In this document: piece by piece, positions 1 to 4,393 of the stretch
Layout of the letters: every line of letters starts with the position of its first letter
How positions within the stretch are numbered: the stretch's first letter is position 1
Assembly (NCBI GenBank): GCA_910585265.1
Contig: CAJUCA010000088.1
Coordinates: 1-7,729 of the forward strand
Origin: an uncultured Oscillospiraceae bacterium
GTDB taxonomy: Bacteria; Bacillota; Clostridia; Oscillospirales; Oscillospiraceae
Direction of reading: 5' to 3'
Length of the DNA stretch: 7,729 nt
Program-made: the position numbers and the translations under genes
The notes under the pieces: generated by a model
Seen by the model: the letters and a program-made list of their open reading frames with translations, nothing else
The model's database searches: none
Told to the model about the DNA's origin: nothing

Positions 1-104
1 GACTGGCTAATCCACGCTTTTCAAGATTGAGGAGTCATTTCATATTGTCTTACTTACATCTCCCGTTTGACTGGTGAAAATTTGGGGGTTAAAATCCCCG
101 GAAA
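1..104. other. AT-rich stretch without a recognisable gene
   Basis: This stretch is clearly richer in A and T than the genes to its right. I see no gene with a start codon and ribosome binding site. A short open frame at 3-77 enters from the left edge and ends at TGA, but it matches nothing I recognise. At 84-99 a GGGG/CCCC hairpin lies downstream of the minus-strand tRNA. Low-GC DNA on the 3' side of a tRNA gene is often the edge of an integrated element, but no integrase or duplicated att site is visible here, so that is only a possibility. Confidence 0.4.
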
Positions 105-146
105 CCACTGATGCCGTAGGCGTTTAGCCTACGGCATCTAAAGTGG
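105..146 (-). terminator. Hairpin downstream of tRNA-Pro, probable weak terminator
   Basis: A perfect 12-bp inverted repeat, GATGCCGTAGGC (110-121) and GCCTACGGCATC (127-138), flanks a 5-nt loop. It can be extended by CCACT/AGTGG (105-109 with 142-146) across a 3-nt bulge. On the minus strand it begins about 10-20 nt past the 3' end of tRNA-Pro and is followed by only TTT, then a second small GGGG/CCCC hairpin and AAATTTT. The position fits a tRNA terminator, but the weak U-tract leaves open that it is a processing hairpin or a remnant of another element. Confidence 0.5.
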
Positions 147-156
147 GCATTTACTT

Positions 157-232
<76 letters not shown>

Positions 233-260
233 ATATGAAATTTTTTCGCGAAAGCGCGTG

Positions 261-335
261 TGCTCCCAAAACAGGCGCACCACCCCCGCCCATCAAAACT
301 CACCCGAACCCAAATCCCCCCGCCGACTGAGCTAA
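261..335 (-). pseudogene. Decayed tRNA fragments in the tRNA-Pro leader
   Basis: Positions 261-284 match 192-215 of the intact tRNA-Pro, the anticodon arm plus adjoining D-arm, at 21 of 24 bases. This copy keeps the TGG anticodon but has lost anticodon-stem pairing and has no T-arm or acceptor stem. Farther upstream, minus-strand TTAGCTCAGTCGGCG (335-321) resembles the 5' part and D-arm of a different bacterial tRNA. The two pieces lie too far apart to be one tRNA. The simplest reading is debris of a duplicated or rearranged tRNA cluster. The D-arm-like piece is short enough to be chance. Both fall inside the predicted primary transcript of tRNA-Pro. Confidence 0.5.
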
Positions 336-338
336 AAC

Positions 339-367
339 ATTATACCCGATTTCCTTGCACTTTGCAA
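339..367 (-). promoter_or_regulatory. Predicted promoter of tRNA-Pro
   Basis: On the minus strand, TTGCAA (367-362) and a perfect TATAAT (344-339) are separated by 17 bp, a good sigma-A match with an expected transcription start near 332-333. Nothing better lies closer to the tRNA. Its -35 box lies inside the spacer of the rightward trmB promoter, so the two promoters physically overlap. Confidence 0.7.
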
Positions 368-383
368 GTGTCTATGGTAAAAT
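355..383 (+). promoter_or_regulatory. Predicted promoter of the trmB-GNAT operon
   Basis: TTGCAC (355-360), a 17-bp spacer and TAAAAT (378-383) preceded by TGG form an extended -10 sigma-A-type promoter, with an expected start near 390 and a leader of about 54 nt. The -35 box is one arm of the inverted repeat CTTGCA-CTT-TGCAAG (354-368). The other arm supplies the -35 box of the opposing tRNA-Pro promoter. Confidence 0.7.
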
Positions 384-443
384 AACCCCCAAACAGATTT
401 CCCGCGCCCTCAGCGGCCCGGGAAAACAGACGAGGTGACCTCA

Positions 444-1610
444 ATGCGGATGCGAAAAAAGAAAAACCTGGCCCCCCGGATGGACGCCTGCGGTGCGCTG
501 CTGGTGTCCGATCCCGCGGCGGAAAAGGGCCGCTGGCGCGAGCGCAAGCCCGGCGCGGCCTGCCTCCGGCTGGAGCTTGGCTGCGGCAAAGGCCGCTTCA
601 CCGCCGAAACCGCTGCCGCCCATCCCGAGGATCTGTACGTAGCGGTGGAGCGGGTGCCCGATGCCATGGTCATCGCCATGGAGCGGTGCCGGGCCCTGGG
701 CCTTACCAACGTGTTCTTCATCGACGGCGACGCCGCCGCCCTGGATGAGTATTTCGCCCCCGGCGAGGTGGATCTCATTTACATCAACTTCTGCGACCCC
801 TGGCCTTCGGTGAAGCACTCCCGCCGCCGCCTCACCCACGAGGGCTTCCTGCGGGGCTACCGCCAAGTGCTGAAGGAAGGCAGTCAGATCCACTTCAAAA
901 CCGACAACCACGACCTGTTCGAGTGGTCCCTGTTCCAGTTTCCCAAGGCGGGCTTCGCCCTCTCCGAAGTGACGCGAAACCTCCATGAACACGGCGTCCA
1001 AGGTGTCATGACCGACTATGAGGAAAAATTCCACGCCCTGGGCACCCCTATTAACCGCTGTGTGGGAACCATGGGCCCCCTGCCCAACGTGCCGCTGACG
1101 GAGGGCCTGGGCCGCCTCCTTCCCGGCTGGGAGGTGCGCCCGGTGGCGGAAAGCGACGTGGAAGCCGTGGCCGCCCTGCTCCAGACAGACCCGGACTACT
1201 TCGCCATAGAGGGGCCCCAGCCCAGCCCAGCTTCCGTCCGGGAGGACATGGCCATCCTGCCGCCCCGGTGCGGGATGGAGCAGAAGCACTACCTGGCCCT
1301 GTGGAAGGAGGGTGCGCCCGCGGCGGTGCTGGACTTGGTGGAGGGCTACCCCAGAGAGCGCACCCTGTTTGTGGGGCTGCTGTTCCTCTCGCCCGCCCTG
1401 CGGGGGCAGGGGACGGGCCGCCAGATCATGGAGGCGGTGCTGGGGGCGGCGAAGGGCGCGGGTCTGGACAGCGTCCGTCTGGCCTGCCTGATGGACAACA
1501 AAGCGGGCCACGGCTTCTGGCGGGTCTTGGGCTTCGGCGACCTGCGGGAGGACGTTCACCAGATGGGGGAGAACTCCGCCCCCGTCTGGATCATGGAGCG
1601 GCTGATATGA
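444..1610 (+). CDS. trmB: tRNA (guanine-N7-)-methyltransferase TrmB fused to a GNAT acetyltransferase domain
   Basis: The N-terminal half (about residues 1-212 of 388) is TrmB, which uses S-adenosylmethionine to form 7-methylguanosine at tRNA position 46. Visible signatures are the MRMRKK start, the SAM-binding motif LELGCGKG (about 43-50), INFCDPWP (about 114-121) and TDYEEKFHALGTPINR (about 190-205). Usual TrmB proteins end near here, at about 210-230 residues. This one continues in frame into a GNAT N-acetyltransferase domain (about 227-388) with the acetyl-CoA motif RGQGTG (about 320-325) and a late GFWRVLGF segment. I chose ATG444 over GTG435 because GAGGTGA (432-438) is its ribosome binding site and MRMRKK is the family's normal start. 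The gene is first in an operon with the next GNAT gene, which overlaps it by 4 nt. The TrmB assignment is firm; the acetyl acceptor of the fused domain is unknown. Confidence 0.93.
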   Translation: MRMRKKKNLAPRMDACGALLVSDPAAEKGRWRERKPGAACLRLELGCGKGRFTAETAAAHPEDLYVAVERVPDAMVIAMERCRALGLTNVFFIDGDAAALDEYFAPGEVDLIYINFCDPWPSVKHSRRRLTHEGFLRGYRQVLKEGSQIHFKTDNHDLFEWSLFQFPKAGFALSEVTRNLHEHGVQGVMTDYEEKFHALGTPINRCVGTMGPLPNVPLTEGLGRLLPGWEVRPVAESDVEAVAALLQTDPDYFAIEGPQPSPASVREDMAILPPRCGMEQKHYLALWKEGAPAAVLDLVEGYPRERTLFVGLLFLSPALRGQGTGRQIMEAVLGAAKGAGLDSVRLACLMDNKAGHGFWRVLGFGDLREDVHQMGENSAPVWIMERLI

Positions 1611-2062
1611 GCGGGAACCATCCCATCCGGGTCCGTCCGGCGGAACCGGAGGATATGCCCGCCCTGCTGGCCCTCTCCCAGGCGTGGGCGGCGGAGGGCA
1701 TCACCTTCGGCTACTTGCCCACCGGCAAAGAGGAGTTTGCCGGCTACCGCTGCTGGGTGGCCGAGGCAGGCGGCGAGGTGGTGGGCTACGCCGGGGGAGA
1801 GGTGGACACAGCCCGGCGGGATATCGAGATCCAGCAGGCCGGGGAACGGTATTTCGAGCTGGAGGAGCTGTACGTCTGCCCGGCCTTCCGGGGCAGGGGA
1901 GTGGGACAGCTCCTGCTGGCGCGTGTGGAGGAGGACGCCCGCCGGGAGGGGCTGGCCAAGCTGATGCTCAACGCCGCCAACCGGAACCACGCCCCGCTGC
2001 TGCGCTTCTATCTCCGGGAGGGCATGACGCCTCACAGCTTCCGGATGTTTAAAAGACTGTAA
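1607..2062 (+). CDS. GNAT family N-acetyltransferase
   Basis: This is a compact single-domain 151-residue GNAT protein. It opens with IRVRPAEPEDMPALLAL, the usual first strand and helix. The core strand ELYVCPAF leads into the acetyl-CoA pyrophosphate-binding motif RGRGVG (about 95-100), and LLRFYLREGM (about 131-140) is the usual C-terminal helix and strand. It should transfer acetyl from acetyl-CoA to an amine, but the substrate cannot be read from the sequence. ATG1607 overlaps the trmB stop as ATGA, with GGAG at 1595-1598, so translation is probably coupled to trmB. It differs clearly in sequence from the acetyltransferase domain fused to TrmB, so it does not look like a recent tandem copy. 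Longer upstream readings of this frame are shadows of trmB. It ends directly at the shared terminator. Confidence 0.88.
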   Translation: MSGNHPIRVRPAEPEDMPALLALSQAWAAEGITFGYLPTGKEEFAGYRCWVAEAGGEVVGYAGGEVDTARRDIEIQQAGERYFELEELYVCPAFRGRGVGQLLLARVEEDARREGLAKLMLNAANRNHAPLLRFYLREGMTPHSFRMFKRL

Positions 2063-2103
2063 AAAAACTCCCCTGCCCGGAAGCTCCGGACAGGGGAGTT
2101 TTT
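2063..2103. terminator. Bidirectional intrinsic terminator between convergent genes
   Basis: AAAAACTCCCCTG (2063-2075) pairs with CAGGGGAGTTTTT (2091-2103). After a C/A mismatch the stem continues as CCGG/CCGG around loop AAGCT. The A-run on the left and T-run on the right give a U-tract on either strand, so it can end both the trmB-GNAT operon (+) and trhA (-), whose stop is only 7 nt away. Confidence 0.93.
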
Positions 2104-2109
2104 ACGCCC

Positions 2110-2838
2110 TCACAGCGGCAGCAGCACCTTGTACATCATCACAAAATGGGCCGCCGACCCCAGCACGATGAACACATGGAACACCTCATGGCACCCAAAC
2201 CGGGGATTGTTCCGCCCCGGCCACTTGAGCGCGTACAGCACGCCACCGATGGTATACAGCACGCCCCCGGCCAGCAGCCACGCCACCCCCCGCATCCCCA
2301 GAGCCTGCCACAGCGGGTAGATGGCGAACACCGCCAGCCAGCCCATGGCAATATAGATGGTGGAGGTGACCGCCCGGGGACAGTCGATCCAAACCGCGCT
2401 CATCACCAGCCCCGCGATGGCCAACGCCCAGATCACCCCGAACAGCGACCAGCCCCAAGGCCCCCGCAGGGCGATCAGGCACACCGGTGTATACGACCCG
2501 GCGATGAGGAAATAAATAGAGGTGTGATCCAGCTTCCGCAGGGCGATCCGCCCCTCCACACTGGTGTTTACGCAGTGGTACAGGGTGGAAGCGGTATACA
2601 GCCCCGTCATGGACAGCCCGTAGATGGCGAAGGAGACGAGCTTCCACACATCGCCGCCCCCCGCCGCCGCGCCGATCAGCAGCACAGCCGTGGCCACAAT
2701 AGACATTGCCGCCCCCGCGCCGTGGGTGATGGCAGACCAGGGGCGCAGGCCGTCGTAGGGGTTCCGGCCCTTTTCCCTGGGCCGCTCCCGGCGGCGGGAA
2801 GCCCCGTCATAGGGGATGTGATATAACGCTTGCTCCAT
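2110..2838 (-). CDS. trhA: Hemolysin III / TrhA family integral membrane protein (PAQR superfamily)
   Basis: This 242-residue protein belongs to the bacterial hemolysin III (YqfA/TrhA) branch of the PAQR superfamily. It has seven likely membrane segments, roughly at residues 36-57, 66-86, 103-126, 129-149, 158-177, 184-204 and 216-239. Conserved polar signatures are ITHGAG (about 37-42), STLYH (about 84-88), LDHTSIYFLIAGSYTP (about 103-118) and HEVFHVF with a later H in SAAHF (about 217-232). These His and Asp residues form a metal site in the superfamily. The basic, Arg-rich N-terminus should face the cytoplasm. ATG2838 is preferred over GTG2847 because AGGTG lies 6 nt upstream of the ATG. 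In E. coli and Bacillus this family is linked to membrane energetics and fluidity; despite its name, hemolytic activity here is not implied. Confidence 0.9.
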   Translation of the reverse strand: MEQALYHIPYDGASRRRERPREKGRNPYDGLRPWSAITHGAGAAMSIVATAVLLIGAAAGGGDVWKLVSFAIYGLSMTGLYTASTLYHCVNTSVEGRIALRKLDHTSIYFLIAGSYTPVCLIALRGPWGWSLFGVIWALAIAGLVMSAVWIDCPRAVTSTIYIAMGWLAVFAIYPLWQALGMRGVAWLLAGGVLYTIGGVLYALKWPGRNNPRFGCHEVFHVFIVLGSAAHFVMMYKVLLPL

Positions 2839-2864
2839 GCCAAGCACCTGCCTTTCTAAAGCCT

Positions 2865-2893
2865 ATTATATCCCGTTCCTCGCGAAACGTCAA
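2865..2893 (-). promoter_or_regulatory. Predicted promoter of trhA
   Basis: On the minus strand, TTGACG (2893-2888), a 17-bp spacer and a perfect TATAAT (2870-2865) form a near-consensus sigma-A promoter. The expected start is near 2858, leaving about 20 nt before ATG2838. Confidence 0.85.
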
Positions 2894-2957
2894 GACAAAA
2901 ACCATGAAATCTAATTATTAAAATTATATTAGCAGGATCCTGGAGAAACATGGGGGA

Positions 2958-2986
2958 TTGAATCGCGGGGGAAAAAGGAGTATAAT
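2958..2986 (+). promoter_or_regulatory. Predicted promoter of hemW
   Basis: TTGAAT (2958-2963), a 17-bp spacer and a perfect TATAAT (2981-2986) give a good sigma-A promoter with a start near 2993 and a leader of about 34 nt. It overlaps the upstream end of the longest hemW reading frame, which argues against starts before 3027. Confidence 0.85.
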
Positions 2987-3026
2987 AACCCAAACAGCTT
3001 GGTTCAGCCAGCAAAGGGGGACCTTT

Positions 3027-4253
3027 ATGGGAAACACGTTGGGCCTGTACCTGCACATACCATTCTGCCGGAGCAAATGCGATTACTGCGATTTCTACTC
3101 CCTGGCGGGGCAGGACGATCGGATGGACGACTATCAGAAGGCGTTGCTGCGGCACATCGCGGAGACCGCGCCCCGCACCAAAAAGCAGGTGGTGAACAGC
3201 GTCTATATCGGCGGCGGCACCCCCAGCTACTACGGGGAGAAACGCCTGCTGGAGCTGCTCTCCACGGTGCGGAAAAAATTCACCCTCTCCAAGGATGTGG
3301 AGATCACCCTGGAGGCCAACCCGGACAGCGTGGATCTGAAATCCCTCCGGCGGCTGCGGCGGGCGGGGGTGAACCGCCTGTCCATGGGGATGCAGTCCGC
3401 CTGCGACTGCGAGCTGGTGAGCGTCCACCGCCCCCACACCTTCGCCCAGACGGAGAAGGCGGTGCAGGCGGCCCGGTCGGCCAGGATCAAGAACCTGAAC
3501 CTGGATCTGATCTACGGCCTGCCGGGGCAGACGGAGGAGAGCTGGAAGAAATCGGTGGAAGCGGCCCTGGCCCTGTCCCCGGAGCACCTGTCCTGCTACG
3601 GCCTGACGGTGGAGGAGGGCACCCCGCTGGGCCAGCGGGTGGCCAGGGGAGAGCGTCTGCCCGACGACGACGAACAGGCGGTCCGCTACCTGTGGACGGT
3701 GGCCCGGCTGGCGGAGGCGGGTTACGAGCAATACGAGGTGTCCAACTTCTCCAAGACGGGCCGACAGTCCCGCCACAACCTGAAATATTGGATGGGGCGG
3801 CCCTATATCGGCATCGGGGCGGCGGCCCACTCCGACTTTGGCGGCTGCCGGTACTCCTTCGTCCGGGATCTGGAGCAGTATATCCGGGGCGTCCAGGGGG
3901 ACGAGCAGATCCTGGACGAGATGAGCGAGATCCCCCAGCGGGAGCGGGGGAGCGAGTATTTGATGCTCCGCCTGCGCACCACCCACGGCATTGAGGAGTG
4001 GGAGTACCGCCGGGAGTACTATATGAACTTCGACCCCATCGCCGCCAAGCTGGCGGAATACGAGCAGCGGGGCTGGACGGCCCGCCGGGGCCGACGCTGG
4101 CATTTTACCCCGGAGGGCTTCCTGTTATCCAACCGCCTCATCGGTGAGCTGCTGGAGCTTCAGGAGGTGGAAACCCTGGCCAACACCCTGGAAAAGATCC
4201 GGGGCGGACAGCTCCCCAAGAAGGACGAAATGCCGGAAGCGGTGAAAAAATAG
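3027..4253 (+). CDS. hemW: Radical SAM family heme chaperone HemW
   Basis: This 408-residue HemN/HemW-family protein binds a 4Fe-4S cluster and SAM and is thought to deliver heme to acceptor proteins such as respiratory enzymes. The cluster motif is CRSKCDYC (residues 14-21) followed by DF. True coproporphyrinogen dehydrogenase HemN has a fourth cysteine (CxxxCxxCxC), so this is HemW. Other signatures are YIGGGTPS (60-67), LEANPD (95-100), LSMGMQS (118-124), DLIYGLPGQT (160-169), YEVSNFSKTGRQSRHN (236-251) and IGIGAAAHS (261-269). A C-terminal HemN-type domain follows, with LMLRLRTTHGI near 312-322. ATG3027 is chosen for the AAAGGGGG ribosome binding site 6 nt upstream and because the protein then begins with the usual GLYLHIPFC. 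Length is near the family norm (about 375-400). It stands alone, divergent from trhA. Confidence 0.94.
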   Translation: MGNTLGLYLHIPFCRSKCDYCDFYSLAGQDDRMDDYQKALLRHIAETAPRTKKQVVNSVYIGGGTPSYYGEKRLLELLSTVRKKFTLSKDVEITLEANPDSVDLKSLRRLRRAGVNRLSMGMQSACDCELVSVHRPHTFAQTEKAVQAARSARIKNLNLDLIYGLPGQTEESWKKSVEAALALSPEHLSCYGLTVEEGTPLGQRVARGERLPDDDEQAVRYLWTVARLAEAGYEQYEVSNFSKTGRQSRHNLKYWMGRPYIGIGAAAHSDFGGCRYSFVRDLEQYIRGVQGDEQILDEMSEIPQRERGSEYLMLRLRTTHGIEEWEYRREYYMNFDPIAAKLAEYEQRGWTARRGRRWHFTPEGFLLSNRLIGELLELQEVETLANTLEKIRGGQLPKKDEMPEAVKK

Positions 4254-4256
4254 AGC

Positions 4257-4280
4257 CAGGGGCGGCTACTGCCGCCCCTG
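4257..4280 (+). terminator. GC-rich hairpin after hemW, possible terminator
   Basis: CAGGGGCGGC (4257-4266) and GCCGCCCCTG (4271-4280) form a perfect 10-bp stem with loop TACT, starting 3 nt after the hemW stop. There is no T-run behind it, so it may stabilise the mRNA 3' end or terminate only weakly. Confidence 0.45.
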
Positions 4281-4305
4281 CGCTGCGGGCTGGAAAAATT
4301 ATCCG

Positions 4306-4334
4306 TTTACAAACAGCGGGGAATATGTTAGCAT
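4306..4334 (+). promoter_or_regulatory. Possible promoter of the SLH-glycosidase gene
   Basis: TTTACA (4306-4311), a 17-bp spacer and TAGCAT (4329-4334) resemble a sigma-A promoter, with a start near 4341. The -10 match is only 4 of 6. It lies in the AT-rich stretch between the hemW hairpin and the ribosome binding site AAAGGAGG (4381-4388). Confidence 0.45.
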
Positions 4335-4393
4335 AACTCTTATTGTACCGGTCCGCGCGGCGGGCCATAGCCCCGGATTCAAAGGAGGAACCC

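Noticed and set aside
3..77. Open frame entering from the left edge, possible gene 3' end
   Set aside because: It has only 24 codons before the stop and matches no known protein tail, so a partial gene cannot be supported.
441..1559. Long minus-strand open frame (372 codons) opposite trmB
   Set aside because: Its translation is low-complexity and rich in Gly, His, Gln and Ala, with no recognisable domain. The plus strand encodes a clear TrmB-GNAT protein. It is a by-product of GC-rich codon use.
1684..2052. Alternative plus-strand frame inside the GNAT gene
   Set aside because: It is a Gly/Arg-rich shadow of the real frame at 1607-2062, which carries the GNAT motifs.
2958..3026. Upstream extension of hemW
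   Set aside because: It overlaps the predicted promoter and adds residues not seen in HemW. ATG3027 has a proper ribosome binding site.
2856..4103. Long minus-strand open frame (415 codons) opposite hemW
   Set aside because: No domain is recognisable, the composition is odd, and it runs opposite a well-supported hemW with its own promoter and ribosome binding site.
4343..4393. Upstream extension of the SLH protein
   Set aside because: It would place 17 residues before the signal peptide. The AAAGGAGG ribosome binding site points to ATG4394.
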